Shown here in pieces: positions 18,671 to 30,417 of a DNA stretch of 64,000 bases. The DNA is from JAWVFK01 sp033856175 (GTDB lineage Bacteria; Actinomycetota; Thermoleophilia; Solirubrobacterales; 70-9): the NCBI GenBank assembly GCA_033856175.1, contig JAWVFK010000024.1, positions 24,165 to 88,164 on the forward strand, written 5' to 3'. Position 1 is the stretch's first letter. The number at the start of each line of letters is the position of its first letter. Made by a program: the position numbers and the translations under genes. Under the pieces are notes generated by a model. That model saw only the letters and a program-made list of their open reading frames with translations, was not told the DNA's origin and ran no database searches.

Positions 18671-20508
18671 GCAAGGAGATCGTCGAGGCCATCAAGGGCC
18701 TCGAGCAGGAGAAGGGCATCGCCGCCGACAAGCTGATGGACGCCCTCGAGGACGCGCTGCTCTCGGCCTACAAGAAGTCCCCGGGGTCGGCCAAGTACGC
18801 CCGTGTCGACCTCGACCACCAGACCGCCGACTTCCGCGTCTTCGAGCTGATCGTTCCCGAGGATCTCGAGGAGCGGCTGCTCGTCGAGCAGGCCGCCGAC
18901 GAGGAGGCGCGCGCCGCCGAGGAGGCCGAGAACGGCGATGGCACCGCCGAGGCGACGCCGGAGCCCCAGGGCCTCGTCGACCCCGAGACCGGCGAGCGCC
19001 GCGAGCCTGAGGAGCCGGAACTGGAGCTCGAGCGCCTCGAGCCTTACAAGGATCAGATCAAGAGCCGTGACGTGACGCCGGAGAACTTCGGCCGGATCGC
19101 CGCCCAGACCGCCAAGCAGGTCATCCTGCAGCGGATCCGCGAGGCCGAGCGGGCGATGATGTTCGACGAGTACCAGGACCGCGTCGGCGAGCTGATCACC
19201 GGCATCATCCAGCAGTCCGACAGCCGCTACACGCTCGTCCAGCTGCGCGAGCGGGTCGAGGCGCTGCTGCCGAAGTCAGAGCAGGTCTGGGGCGAGCGCT
19301 ACGACCACGGCATGCGGATCAAGGCCGTCATCACCGACGTCTCCTCCGCCAGCAAGGGCCCGAGCATCGTCGTCTCGCGCCGCCACCCGGAGCTGATCAT
19401 GAAGCTGTTCGAGCTCGAGGTTCCGGAGATCGCCGACAAGCTCGTCGAGATCGTCAACGTCGCCCGCGAGCCCGGCTACCGCTCGAAGATCGCCGTTATC
19501 TCACACGCCGACGGCGTCGACCCGGTCGGCGCCTGCGTCGGCCCGCGCGGCTCGCGCGTGCGGATGGTCGTCTCCGAGCTGCGCGGCGAGAAGATCGACA
19601 TCATTCCCTACAACGAGGAGCCCGCCCGCTTCGTCGCCAAGGCGCTCTCGCCGGCTCGCGTGCGCGAGGTTCTCGTCGACGACGCCGACAAGCAGGCGAC
19701 GGTGATCGTTCCCGACGACCAGCTCTCGCTGGCGATCGGCCGCGACGGCCAGAACGCTCGCCTCGCCGCTCGCCTGACCGGCTGGCGGGTCGACATCAAG
19801 TCCGAGACCGAGTTCAGCCGCGAGGATGCCTCGATCGAGTACGAGGGCGAGGAGGAGGCCGACGGCCGCTGCTTCGCCGTCCTCTCCAACGGCCGCCGCT
19901 GCCCGAACGCGCCGCTGCCCAGCTCGCGCTACTGCGGCCTGCCCCAGCATCAGTCGCTGGCCCGCTTCCAGACCCACCAGGTCGCCGTGCTGACCGGAGT
20001 CAGCGACGAGGACATCGCCATCCTCTCCAACCCCGAGGCCGACGAGGCCGAGGTGGCGAGGATCGTCGAGCCGGCCGAGGCCAGCTTCGACGAAGCAGCC
20101 GCCGCCCAGGCCGCCGAGGAGGCCAAGGCCGCGGAGGAGGCTCAGGCTGCCGCCGAGGCCGCCGCTGCCGAGGCTGAAGCCGCAGCAGCCGCCGAGGCCC
20201 AGGCCACCGCCGCAGCGGCAGCGGCAGCCGAGGAGGCTGAGGACGAAGACGAGGAGGAAGACGAGGACGAAGACGAGGCTGAGGACGAGGAGGAAGCAGA
20301 GGACGAAGACGCAGAGGACGAGGACGAGGAAGCAGAGCCCGTGGCCCAAGAGGAAGAGCCGGCCGACGCGGCCGAAGAGGAAGAGCCGGCCGACGAAGCC
20401 GACGAGGAAGAGCCGGCCGACGAGGCCGACGAGGAGCCTGCCGACGCCCCCGATGAGCCTGGCGAAGCCGTCGCCGAGCCCGAGACGCAGGCAGCAGAGT
20501 CCAGCTGA
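18667..20508 (+). CDS. nusA: transcription factor NusA with extra Cys/His motif and long acidic tail
   Basis: A 613-residue NusA, much longer than the usual 330-500. In order: the N-terminal RNAP-binding domain, interrupted near residues 75-125 by an acidic insert; S1 domain; KH1 with GACVGPRGSRVRMVV; and KH2 with LAIGRDGQNARLAARL. Next, at residues 402-428, comes a C-x9-C-x10-C-x4-H motif (RCFAVLSNGRRC...YCGLPQH) that looks zinc-binding and is not part of standard NusA. The last 150 residues are Ala/Glu then Asp/Glu runs, ending in EEPADEAD-type repeats. It controls pausing, termination and antitermination. It lies between rimP and infB; the usual ylxR gene is missing. Confidence 0.93.
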   Translation: MSKEIVEAIKGLEQEKGIAADKLMDALEDALLSAYKKSPGSAKYARVDLDHQTADFRVFELIVPEDLEERLLVEQAADEEARAAEEAENGDGTAEATPEPQGLVDPETGERREPEEPELELERLEPYKDQIKSRDVTPENFGRIAAQTAKQVILQRIREAERAMMFDEYQDRVGELITGIIQQSDSRYTLVQLRERVEALLPKSEQVWGERYDHGMRIKAVITDVSSASKGPSIVVSRRHPELIMKLFELEVPEIADKLVEIVNVAREPGYRSKIAVISHADGVDPVGACVGPRGSRVRMVVSELRGEKIDIIPYNEEPARFVAKALSPARVREVLVDDADKQATVIVPDDQLSLAIGRDGQNARLAARLTGWRVDIKSETEFSREDASIEYEGEEEADGRCFAVLSNGRRCPNAPLPSSRYCGLPQHQSLARFQTHQVAVLTGVSDEDIAILSNPEADEAEVARIVEPAEASFDEAAAAQAAEEAKAAEEAQAAAEAAAAEAEAAAAAEAQATAAAAAAAEEAEDEDEEEDEDEDEAEDEEEAEDEDAEDEDEEAEPVAQEEEPADAAEEEEPADEADEEEPADEADEEPADAPDEPGEAVAEPETQAAESS

Positions 20509-20510
20509 CA

Positions 20511-22820
20511 GTGGCGAAGAAGCGCGTTCACGAGATCGCCAAGGACCAGGGCCTCAGCAGCAAGGAAGTCCTGGCCGCGCTGAAGGCCGCCGGCATCGAG
20601 GCCAAGGCCGCCGCCTCGGCGGTCGAGGAATCTGACGCCCTCGCCGCTTTGAAGTCGAACGGCGCCGCCAAGCCGGCCGCCAAGGCGAAGACGGCAACCG
20701 CGAAGACCGCCACCGCGAAGGCGGCCGCCAAGGCGAAGCCGGCGGCCAAGGCCAACGGCGCCGCCGGCGGCAAGGCAGCCGTCCCCGAGCGCGTCACCAA
20801 GCCCGTGCCCGAGCGCAGCCGCGCCCAGCCTTCCGCCGCGCCCTCCGCCGCATCCTCGGCTCAGCCCGCCGCCGGCGCCGGAGATGCCGCCAGCCGCAAG
20901 CGCCGCCGCGTCGTCATCGACTCGCAGGCCGCCCGCCGCGACGACATGCGCCAGGCGCCGCCGATGCGCCCGCCGCGGCGCCGAGGCGGTCGCCGCCGCC
21001 GGCCGCTGCTCGAGGAGCCCGAGGACCGGGGCCCGGCGCAGGCGGTCGAGCCCCAGTTCATCAAGGTCAACTCGGGCGCCACGGTGCGCGAGGTCGCCGA
21101 GACGCTGGGACTCAACAGCGCCGACGTGATCAAGAAGCTGATGGAGATGGGGGAGATGGCGACGCTCACCCAGACCGTCGCCGACGACACCGTCAAGGCG
21201 ATCGCCGAGGCCTTCGACCGCAAGGTCGACATCGTCACCACCGCCGACGAGGACTCCGCGGCGCCGCTGCCCGAGTTCGACGACGCCGAGGAGGACCTGC
21301 GGCCGCGTCCGCCGGTCGTCACGATCATGGGTCACGTCGACCACGGCAAGACGTCGCTGCTCGACGCGATTCGCTCGACCGAGGTAGCCGCGGGTGAGGC
21401 CGGCGGCATCACCCAGCACATCGGCGCCTACCAGGTCCACCACTCCGAGAAGACGATCACCTTCCTCGACACGCCGGGCCACGAGGCCTTCACGGCGATG
21501 CGCGCCCGTGGCGCCAGCGTCACCGACATCGCCGTGATCGTCGTCGCCGCCGACGACGGCGTCATGCCGCAGACGATGGAGGCGGTCGACCACGCCCGCG
21601 CCGCCGACGTGCCGATGCTGATCGCCGTCAACAAGATCGACAAGGAGGGCGCCCAGCCCGACCGCGTCCGCACCGAGCTCGCCCAGCGCGACCTCAACCC
21701 GGAGGAGTGGGGCGGCGACACGATCTACTGCGACGTCTCGGCGAAGACCAAGGACGGGCTCGAGAACCTGCTCGACATGATCCTGCTGGTCGCCGACCTC
21801 GAGGAGCTCGGCGCCAACCCCGACGCGCCGGCCACCGGCACCGTGATCGAGGCCGAGCTCGACGCCGGCCGCGGGCCCGTCGTCGGCGTCCTGATCGAGC
21901 GCGGCACCCTAAACGTCGGCGACGCCGTCGTCGCCGGCCCGCAGTGGGGCAAGGTGCGGGCGATGCTCGACTTCACCGGCGACCGCGTCCAGAGCGCCGG
22001 CCCGGGCACCCCGGTCGAGGTACTCGGCTTCGACGGCGTCTGCGAGGCCGGTGAGACGGTCCAGGTGGTCGAGAACGACCGCACCGCCCGCCAGCTGGCC
22101 GGCGAGCGCGCCAACCGGCTCAAGACCGAGCAGCTGGCCCGCCGCCAGGCGCGCACGGTGACGCTCGAAGAGGTCTTTGCCAAGGCCAGCCAGGGTGAGC
22201 TCAAGGAGCTCAACCTCGTGCTCAAGGCCGACGTCTCGGGCTCGCTCGAGGCGCTCCAGGACGAGATCGCCAAGGTGCCTCAGCGCCAGGTGACGATCAA
22301 CATCATCCACGCCGCCACCGGCGGCATCAACGAGTCCGACGTCATGCTCGCCGCGGCGTCGAACGCGATCATCATCGGCTTCAACGTCCGCCCGCTCGGT
22401 GAGGCGCGCCGCGCCGGCGTCCGCGAGGGCATCGACGTCCGCACCTACTCGGTCATCTACAAGGTCACCGAGGAGCTGCGCGCGGCGATGGAGGGACTGC
22501 TCGAGCCCGAGGAGGTCGAGGAGCGCCTCGGCGAGGCCGAGGTCAAGCAGGTCTTCAAGGCCTCGCGCGTCGGCAACATCGCCGGTTGCGTCGTCACCGA
22601 CGGCAAGGTGACCCGCGAGGCCAGCGTCCGCCTGATCCGCGACGGCACCGTGATCTGGGAGGGCAAGCTCGGCTCGCTGCGCCGCTTCAAGGACGACGTC
22701 GCCGAGGTCGAGGAGGGCATGGAGTGCGGTGTCGTCCTCAGGGACTACGCCGACGTCAAGGAGGGCGACATGCTCGAGTTCTTCCGCACGAAGCAGGTCG
22801 AGCAGACGCTCGACGCTTGA
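20511..22820 (+). CDS. infB: translation initiation factor IF-2
   Basis: A 769-residue GTPase that places initiator tRNA on the ribosome. The N terminus begins with the IF-2N motif (KKRVHEIAKDQGLSSKEVL), followed by an Ala/Lys-rich linker (AKTATAKTATAKAAAKAK) and a basic Arg stretch. The G domain has GHVDHGKTSLLDAIR, DTPGHEAF and NKIDKEG; domains II-IV follow (KADVSGSLEAL, AATGGINESDV, VFKASRVGNIAGC). The GTG at 20511 is two bases after the nusA stop, so translation is coupled. Confidence 0.96.
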   Translation: MAKKRVHEIAKDQGLSSKEVLAALKAAGIEAKAAASAVEESDALAALKSNGAAKPAAKAKTATAKTATAKAAAKAKPAAKANGAAGGKAAVPERVTKPVPERSRAQPSAAPSAASSAQPAAGAGDAASRKRRRVVIDSQAARRDDMRQAPPMRPPRRRGGRRRRPLLEEPEDRGPAQAVEPQFIKVNSGATVREVAETLGLNSADVIKKLMEMGEMATLTQTVADDTVKAIAEAFDRKVDIVTTADEDSAAPLPEFDDAEEDLRPRPPVVTIMGHVDHGKTSLLDAIRSTEVAAGEAGGITQHIGAYQVHHSEKTITFLDTPGHEAFTAMRARGASVTDIAVIVVAADDGVMPQTMEAVDHARAADVPMLIAVNKIDKEGAQPDRVRTELAQRDLNPEEWGGDTIYCDVSAKTKDGLENLLDMILLVADLEELGANPDAPATGTVIEAELDAGRGPVVGVLIERGTLNVGDAVVAGPQWGKVRAMLDFTGDRVQSAGPGTPVEVLGFDGVCEAGETVQVVENDRTARQLAGERANRLKTEQLARRQARTVTLEEVFAKASQGELKELNLVLKADVSGSLEALQDEIAKVPQRQVTINIIHAATGGINESDVMLAAASNAIIIGFNVRPLGEARRAGVREGIDVRTYSVIYKVTEELRAAMEGLLEPEEVEERLGEAEVKQVFKASRVGNIAGCVVTDGKVTREASVRLIRDGTVIWEGKLGSLRRFKDDVAEVEEGMECGVVLRDYADVKEGDMLEFFRTKQVEQTLDA

Positions 22821-22854
22821 CCGATGCGCGTCATAGCGGGCTCAGCGGGCGAGC

Positions 22855-22860
22855 TATAGT
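22855..22860 (+). promoter_or_regulatory. internal -10 element upstream of rbfA
   Basis: TATAGT lies 9 bases before the rbfA ATG in the infB-rbfA gap. It could give a leaderless rbfA transcript independent of the rimP attenuator. Confidence 0.5.
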
Positions 22861-22869
22861 CGCCAGGCC

Positions 22870-23202
22870 ATGACCTCCGCACGGATGCGGCGCGTCAACG
22901 AGGTCATGCGCGAGGTGGTCAGTGCCGCGATCTCGACCGACCTCAAAGATCCACGCATCGGATTCGTCACCGTGACCGCCGTAGAGACAAGCCCTGACCT
23001 GCGCAGCGCCCGCGTCTTCGTCAGCGTGCTCGGAGACGAGGAGCAGCGCGCCGAGACGATGTCGGGCCTGCGCTCGGCCCACGGCGTGCTGCAGTCGGCG
23101 ATCGCCGGCGAGGTGCGGATGAAGCGAACGCCGACGCTGAGCTTCGTCTACGACGACACCGCCGAGAAGGCGGTGCGGCTGCGGGAGCTGCTCGACGAAT
23201 GA
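22870..23202 (+). CDS. rbfA: ribosome-binding factor A
   Basis: A 110-residue KH-like factor for 30S maturation and cold adaptation. It shows MRRVNEVMREVVSAAI, LKDPRIGFVTVTAVETSPDL, the VFVSVLGDEEQ strand and RTPTLSFVYDDT. Start chosen at the ATG at 22870. It overlaps the next gene by 4 bases. Confidence 0.94.
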   Translation: MTSARMRRVNEVMREVVSAAISTDLKDPRIGFVTVTAVETSPDLRSARVFVSVLGDEEQRAETMSGLRSAHGVLQSAIAGEVRMKRTPTLSFVYDDTAEKAVRLRELLDE

Positions 23203-24191
23203 GCGAGACGACCGGGACGATCGGCAGCGACCTCGATCTCGTCGTCGACGAGATCCGCGGCGGCGACCGCTTCCTGCTGACCACCCACGAGCACCCCGAC
23301 GGCGACGCGCTCGGCTCGCTGCTCGGCATGCACCACCTGCTGACCCAGCTCGGCAAGGACTCGGTGATGTTCCTCGCCGCCAAGGAATTCCCGCTGCCGA
23401 TCGAGTACCGCTTCCTGGCGCTGACCGAGGTCTTCCACGAGGCGCCGGCAGACGTGGCAGACCGGACGCTGGTCTTCCTCGACTGCGGCAACATCGACCG
23501 CGTCCCGGTCGACTGGCTGCAGCGCGACGGCGCCCGCGTCCTCAACATCGACCACCACCACGACAATACCCGCTTCGGCACGATCAACGTCGTCGACGTC
23601 GAGGCGGCCTGCACGGCGGAGATCGTCTACGAGCTGGCGCAGCGGCTGGGAGCCGAGGTCACCGCCGAGATCGCCTCGGCGCTCTACGTCGGCCTGGTCA
23701 CCGACACCGGCCGCTTCTCCTACGACAACACCGACGCCCGCGCCCATCGCGTCGCCGCCGAGCTGATCGAGGCCGGCGTCGATGTCGGCGACACCTATCG
23801 CCGCCTCTACGAGCGCGTGCCCAGCCAGAAGCTGCGGCTGCTGGCGCGGGCGCTGGAGAAGGTCGAGATCGTCTCCGGCGGCCAGCTGGCGATCACCTAC
23901 GTCTCGCGCGAGGACTACGAGGCGGCCGGCGCCGGCGAGGAGCTGACCGAGGGCATCATCGACCAGATCCGCGCGATCGAGGGTCCCTCGCTGGCGGCCG
24001 TCGTCCGCGACCACATGGAGGAGGGGCGCGAGGCGCGCAAGGTCAGCCTGCGCTCTACCGACGGCGAGCTCGACGTCTCGGCGATCGCCCGCGAGCACGG
24101 CGGCGGCGGCCATCGCCGCGCCGCGGGGTTCTCGACGGACCTCAGCTACGAGGAGCTGCTCGGCTTCCTCAGCGCCCGCGTCTCCGCCTAG
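23199..24191 (+). CDS. nrnA: DHH-family phosphoesterase (NrnA-like oligoribonuclease / pAp phosphatase)
   Basis: A 330-residue bifunctional-type nanoRNase/3',5'-pAp phosphatase. The metal-binding motifs are THEHPDGDALGS, FLDCGN, LNIDHHHDN (the DHH triad) and DTGRFSYDN; the DHHA1 domain closes with GGGHRRAAGF. These enzymes degrade short RNA and pAp. The position after rbfA and before truB is conserved in Gram-positive genomes. The exact substrate (pAp, nanoRNA or cyclic dinucleotide product) cannot be settled here. Confidence 0.88.
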   Translation: MSETTGTIGSDLDLVVDEIRGGDRFLLTTHEHPDGDALGSLLGMHHLLTQLGKDSVMFLAAKEFPLPIEYRFLALTEVFHEAPADVADRTLVFLDCGNIDRVPVDWLQRDGARVLNIDHHHDNTRFGTINVVDVEAACTAEIVYELAQRLGAEVTAEIASALYVGLVTDTGRFSYDNTDARAHRVAAELIEAGVDVGDTYRRLYERVPSQKLRLLARALEKVEIVSGGQLAITYVSREDYEAAGAGEELTEGIIDQIRAIEGPSLAAVVRDHMEEGREARKVSLRSTDGELDVSAIAREHGGGGHRRAAGFSTDLSYEELLGFLSARVSA

Positions 24192-24195
24192 CCGG

Positions 24196-24849
24196 ATGAC
24201 CGCGACCGCGCCCGGCGATGCCGGCGTCCTGCTCTGCGACAAGCCGGCAGGGCCAACTTCGCACGACGTCGTCGCCCGTATCCGGCGCGAGCGTGGCGTT
24301 AAGGCGGGCCACGCCGGTACGCTCGACCCGTTCGCCACCGGCCTGCTGATCGTCCTGCTGGGGCGAGCGACACGCCTGCAACGTCATCTGATGGCCCTGC
24401 CGAAGACATACGTCGCCACCGCCCGCCTCGGCTGGCGCTCCTCGACCGGCGATCCCGACGGCGAGCTGAGCGAGACCGGCCAGGTACCCGAGCGGCTCGA
24501 GCTGCCGCAGGGACGTGTCCGCCAGCGCGTGCCGATGACCTCGGCGGTGCGCGTCGGCGGCGAGCGGCTCTACCGCAAGGCCCACCGCGGCGAGGTCGTC
24601 GAGACCCCCGAGCGAGAGGTCGACGTCCACCGCGCCGAGCTGCTCTCCGCCGACGAGGAGCGGGCCACGTTCGAGATCGAGTGCTCGAGCGGGACCTACG
24701 TCCGGACGCTGATCGAGACCCTGGGCGACGCCTACTGCGAGTCGCTCCGCCGCACGGCGATCGGTCCCTTCAGGATCGAGGACGCCGACGGCAAGCCGCT
24801 CTCGCTGGAGCGCGTTGCCGAGCTCGTCCCCGCTGCGAGGCTGCGCTAA
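24196..24849 (+). CDS. truB: tRNA pseudouridine(55) synthase
   Basis: A 217-residue pseudouridine synthase acting on U55 in the tRNA T arm. The catalytic aspartate is in KAGHAGTLDPFATGLL; KTYVATARLGWRSSTGDPDG and FEIECSSGTYVRTLIETLGD follow. It is shorter than the common 290-310 residues and lacks an obvious C-terminal PUA domain. It overlaps ribF by TAATG. Confidence 0.92.
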   Translation: MTATAPGDAGVLLCDKPAGPTSHDVVARIRRERGVKAGHAGTLDPFATGLLIVLLGRATRLQRHLMALPKTYVATARLGWRSSTGDPDGELSETGQVPERLELPQGRVRQRVPMTSAVRVGGERLYRKAHRGEVVETPEREVDVHRAELLSADEERATFEIECSSGTYVRTLIETLGDAYCESLRRTAIGPFRIEDADGKPLSLERVAELVPAARLR

Positions 24850-25739
24850 TGGCGATCGAAGTCACCTCGCTGCCCGACGCCGAGCCGCGGCCGCGCCACG
24901 TCGCGATCGGCACCTTCGACGGCGTCCACCTCGGCCATCGCGCCGTCATCGACGACGCCGACACCGTGCTCACCTTCGAGCCGCACCCGCTCTCGATCCT
25001 GCATCCGGCGGCGGCGCCGAAGCTGCTGACCTCGTTTGAGATCAAGCGCGACCTGATCGACGGCCTCGGCGTCAAGGAGCTGGTGGTGATCCCCTTCGAC
25101 CGCGAGTTCGCCTCGATCGCCCCCGAGGACTTCTGCTCGAAGGTCCTCGTCGAGCGGCTCGGCGCCAGCCGCGTCTCGGTGGGGGAGAACTTCCGCTTCG
25201 GCGCCAAGGCCAAGGGCGACCCGGAGATGCTTGCCGCGCACCCCGAGTTCGAGACGCGGGTGACGCCGCTGGTCGAGATCGAGGGCGAGACCGTCTCCTC
25301 GACGCGGATCCGCGCCCTGATCGCCGCCGGCGACCTCGAGGCGGCGCGCCGCTGCCTCGGCGCGCCGTTCATGTACCAGGGCGAGGTCGTGCCCGGCGAT
25401 CAGCGCGGCCGCGAGCTCGGCTTCCCGACCGCCAACATCGTTCCGGACGACGCCCTGGTGATCCCCGGCCATGGGATCTTCGCCGCCTTCGCCGACGGGC
25501 GGCCGGCGGCGGTCAGCATCGGCATCCGGCCGACCTTCGAGGCCGGCCGCAACCTGCTGATCGAGGCCTACCTGATCGACTTCGACGGCGACCTCTACGG
25601 CCACGAGCTGCGAATCGCCTTCGTCAAGCGGCTGCGCGGCGAGCGCCGCTTCGCCGGCGTCGAGGAGCTGATCGCGCAGATGAAGCGCGACGTCGAGGAG
25701 GCACGCAGCGTCTGTGCTACTTTCGGCCCCGATCGATGA
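24849..25739 (+). CDS. ribF: bifunctional riboflavin kinase / FAD synthetase
   Basis: A 296-residue enzyme that makes FMN and FAD. The N-terminal nucleotidyltransferase domain has AIGTFDGVHLGHRAVID and VGENFRFGAKAKGD followed by VSSTRIRALIAAGDLEAA; the C-terminal kinase domain has GRELGFPTANI and NLLIEAYLIDFDGDLYG. The nucleotidyltransferase domain is slightly compacted after AVIDDADTVLTFEPHP. The ATG at 24849 overlaps the truB stop; the longer open frame upstream is a truB shadow. Confidence 0.95.
   Translation: MAIEVTSLPDAEPRPRHVAIGTFDGVHLGHRAVIDDADTVLTFEPHPLSILHPAAAPKLLTSFEIKRDLIDGLGVKELVVIPFDREFASIAPEDFCSKVLVERLGASRVSVGENFRFGAKAKGDPEMLAAHPEFETRVTPLVEIEGETVSSTRIRALIAAGDLEAARRCLGAPFMYQGEVVPGDQRGRELGFPTANIVPDDALVIPGHGIFAAFADGRPAAVSIGIRPTFEAGRNLLIEAYLIDFDGDLYGHELRIAFVKRLRGERRFAGVEELIAQMKRDVEEARSVCATFGPDR
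25718..25723 (+). promoter_or_regulatory. extended -10 element of rpsO
   Basis: TACTTT preceded by TGC lies at the 3' end of ribF, 12 bases before the rpsO ATG. It would provide an independent promoter for rpsO-pnp. Confidence 0.45.
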
Positions 25740-26005
25740 GCCTGACCAAGGATCGAAAAGCAGAGTTGATCGGCCAGTACGGCCGCTCCGACGGCGACAC
25801 CGGCTCAGCCGAGGTCCAGGTCGCCCTGCTCACCGAGCGGATCAACGAGCTCACCGAGCACCTGCGCACCCACAGCAAGGACCACCACTCGCGCCGTGGC
25901 CTGCTGATGCTGGTCGGCAAGCGCCGCCGTCTGCTGCGCTATCTCGAGGGCAACGACCTCGAGCGCTACCGCGCCCTGGTCGCCGAGCTCGGCATCCGCA
26001 AATAG
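25736..26005 (+). CDS. rpsO: 30S ribosomal protein S15
   Basis: An 89-residue S15, which binds 16S rRNA in the platform region. Characteristic segments are GDTGSAEVQVALLTERIN, LTEHLRTHSKDHHSRRGLL and GKRRRLLRYL. It overlaps ribF by 4 bases and precedes pnp, the conserved bacterial arrangement. Confidence 0.97.
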   Translation: MSLTKDRKAELIGQYGRSDGDTGSAEVQVALLTERINELTEHLRTHSKDHHSRRGLLMLVGKRRRLLRYLEGNDLERYRALVAELGIRK

Positions 26006-26055
26006 CGGCCCGTCGCCGGTCGCGGCGCGGGACCTGTAACCTCAGCCGCTATTAG

Positions 26056-26092
26056 AGAACCGAGAGTTCTTAAAAGCAAGCGCGCCGCCAAC
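26056..26092 (+). promoter_or_regulatory. pnp leader with two small hairpins
   Basis: Between rpsO and pnp, AGAAC (26056-26060) can pair with GTTCT (26066-26070), and shortly downstream GCCGCC pairs with GGCGGC across AACCG. GAAAGGAAG then precedes the ATG. In other bacteria the pnp leader is a double-stranded target for RNase III and autoregulation; whether that holds here is inference from position only. Confidence 0.4.
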
Positions 26093-26115
26093 CGGGCGGC
26101 CGAAAGGAAGCACAC

Positions 26116-28355
<2,240 letters not shown>

Positions 28356-28359
<4 letters not shown>

Positions 28360-29681
28360 GCGAAGCCCCCTCCGAGCAAACGGGAGCGGCGGCCGAGGCC
28401 GCCGGCTCCCATCAGCTGACCGAGCTTCCATCCGGAGTGCGGGTGGTCACCGAGGCGATGCCTTCGGTGCGCTCGGTGGCGCTCGGGCTCTGGGTCGGCA
28501 CCGGCTCGCGCGACGAGACCCCCGAGCAGGCCGGCGTCTCGCACTTCCTCGAGCACCTGCTGTTCAAGGGGACCGAGCGCTACTCGGCGATCGAGCTGAA
28601 CGAGGAGTTCGACGCGATCGGCGCCGCCTTCAACGCGGCGACGAGCAAGGAGACGACCCACCTGCACGCGCGCTTCCTCGACGAGCACACCGAGCGCGCC
28701 TTCGACCTGATGAGCGAGATGCTGCTGGCGCCGACGATGCCCGAGGACGAGGTCGACTCCGAGCGTCAGGTCGTGATCGAGGAGATCGCGATGTACGAGG
28801 ACGAGCCCCAGGACCGCGTCCACGACGTCCTCGACGCCGTCGTCTTCCCGGGCCACCCGCTCGGCCGCAGGGTTCTGGGCGCCGCCGAGGTGATCGGCTC
28901 GATCCCGGTCGACGACATCGGCGGCTACCACCGCTCGCACTACGTCGGCCCGAATCTCGTAGTCGCCGCGGCGGGCAACCTCGAGCACGCCCGCGTCGTC
29001 GAGCTGGCCGAGCGCTTCCTGGCGCCGCCGCCCGGCAGCGAGCCACGGACCTGGGAGCCGCCGGCCGCCGGCCCGGCCTCCTCGTTCATGGCCAAGGAGA
29101 CCGAGCAGTACCACATCTGCTTCGGCGGTCCGGGGATCGACCGCAATGACGATCGCCGCTTCGCCTTCCGCGTCCTCAACACGATCTTCGGCGGCTCCAG
29201 CTCGTCACGGCTCTTCCGCGAGGTGCGCGAGAAGCGCGGGCTCGCCTACTCGGTCGGCTCCTACGCCGACCACTATCGCGACGCCGGCATCTTCGCCCTC
29301 TACGTCGGCACCCGCGGCAACAACGTCGAGGAGGCGGTCGAGATAATCGGCAGCGAGCTCGACCGGATCTCGACCGAGAAGGTCAGCGACGGCGAGCTGG
29401 CGCGCGCCAAGGAGAGCGTCAAGGGCCGGATCGTCCTCTCCGAGGAGTCGACCCTGGCGCGGATGTCGCGGCTGGCCGGAGCGACGCTCTTCGACGTCCC
29501 GATCCTGACCCTGGACGAGCTGATCGAGCGGATCGACGCCGTCAGCGCCGACGACGTCATCGATGTCGCCCGCGACTTCCTCAAGATCGACGGCCTCTCC
29601 GCCGCCTGCATCGGCCCCGACGAGAACTGCTTCCGCAAGGCCCTGGCCCCAGTCAGCGAGACCCTGGCCGCAGCGGCATGA
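28356..29681 (+). CDS. M16-family zinc metallopeptidase
   Basis: A 441-residue processing-peptidase-like protein. The inverted zinc motif HFLEH is at residues 63-67, the downstream glutamate is in VVIEEIAMYEDEP, and the substrate-binding R/Y region is KRGLAYSVGSY. It starts at a TTG overlapping the pnp stop and overlaps dapB by 4 bases. The pnp-M16 peptidase-dapB order is common in Actinobacteria. The substrate is unknown; no signal peptide is seen, so it is probably cytoplasmic. Confidence 0.92.
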
Positions 29682-30349
29682 TCCGCGTCGCCGTGGCCGG
29701 CGCCGCCGGGAAGATGGGCGCGACGACCTGCGAGGCGGTCGAGGCCGCCGAGGACATGGATCTGGTCGCCCGCGCCGACCCCTCGCTGAACACCTCGCTC
29801 GAGTCCGCCCTCGACGGCGCCGACGTCGTCGTCGACTTCACGACCCCGGACAGCGCCCCGGAGAACATCCGCGCCTGCCTCGAGTCGGGAACCCATGTCG
29901 TCGTCGGCACCTCGGGCTTCGACCTCGACGCCGCCCGCGCCGCCGCCGAGTCCGCGCCCGGCGAGTCCAACTGCTTCGTCGCCCCCAACTTCGCCCTCGG
30001 CGCGGTGCTGATGATCGAGGCCGCCAAGCGCGTCGTCGAGCACATGCCGGAATGCGAGATCGTCGAGCTCCACCGCGCGACCAAGCTCGACGCGCCATCC
30101 GGCACAGCCCTTCACACCGCCCGCGAGCTCGGCGAGGCCGGCGCCAACGTCCACGAGCCGATCCACTCGATCCGCCTGCCGGGCCTGCTGGCCCACCAAG
30201 AGATCGTCTTCGGCGGCGAGGGCCAGACGCTGACGATCCGCCACGACTCGATCGACCGCAGCTCCTTCATGCCGGGCGTGCTGCTGGCGGTGCGCAAGGT
30301 GGCGGCGCTGCCAGAGCGCTTCACCGTCGGGCTCGACAAGCTGCTGTAG
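29678..30349 (+). CDS. dapB: 4-hydroxy-tetrahydrodipicolinate reductase
   Basis: A 223-residue enzyme of lysine and diaminopimelate synthesis. The nucleotide-binding motif VAVAGAAGKMG, VVVGTSGFD, APNFALGAVLM and the active-site block ELHRATKLDAPSGTA are present. In the family block the catalytic pair is usually HH; here the first His and the Lys are kept and the second is Arg. The protein is somewhat shorter than the usual 245-270. It ends the rpsO-pnp operon; dapA is 10 kb away. Confidence 0.93.
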   Translation: MIRVAVAGAAGKMGATTCEAVEAAEDMDLVARADPSLNTSLESALDGADVVVDFTTPDSAPENIRACLESGTHVVVGTSGFDLDAARAAAESAPGESNCFVAPNFALGAVLMIEAAKRVVEHMPECEIVELHRATKLDAPSGTALHTARELGEAGANVHEPIHSIRLPGLLAHQEIVFGGEGQTLTIRHDSIDRSSFMPGVLLAVRKVAALPERFTVGLDKLL

Positions 30350-30417
30350 GCGCGCCGCTCAGGCCCCAAAGTTCGGTTGAGCGGTCAGCAGGGCAACGGA
30401 ACCCTCTCGGCCGCAGT

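Noticed and set aside
22818..22860. TTGACC at the infB stop as -35 of rbfA
   Set aside because: The distance to the TATAGT hexamer is 31 bases, too long for a functional -35/-10 pair.
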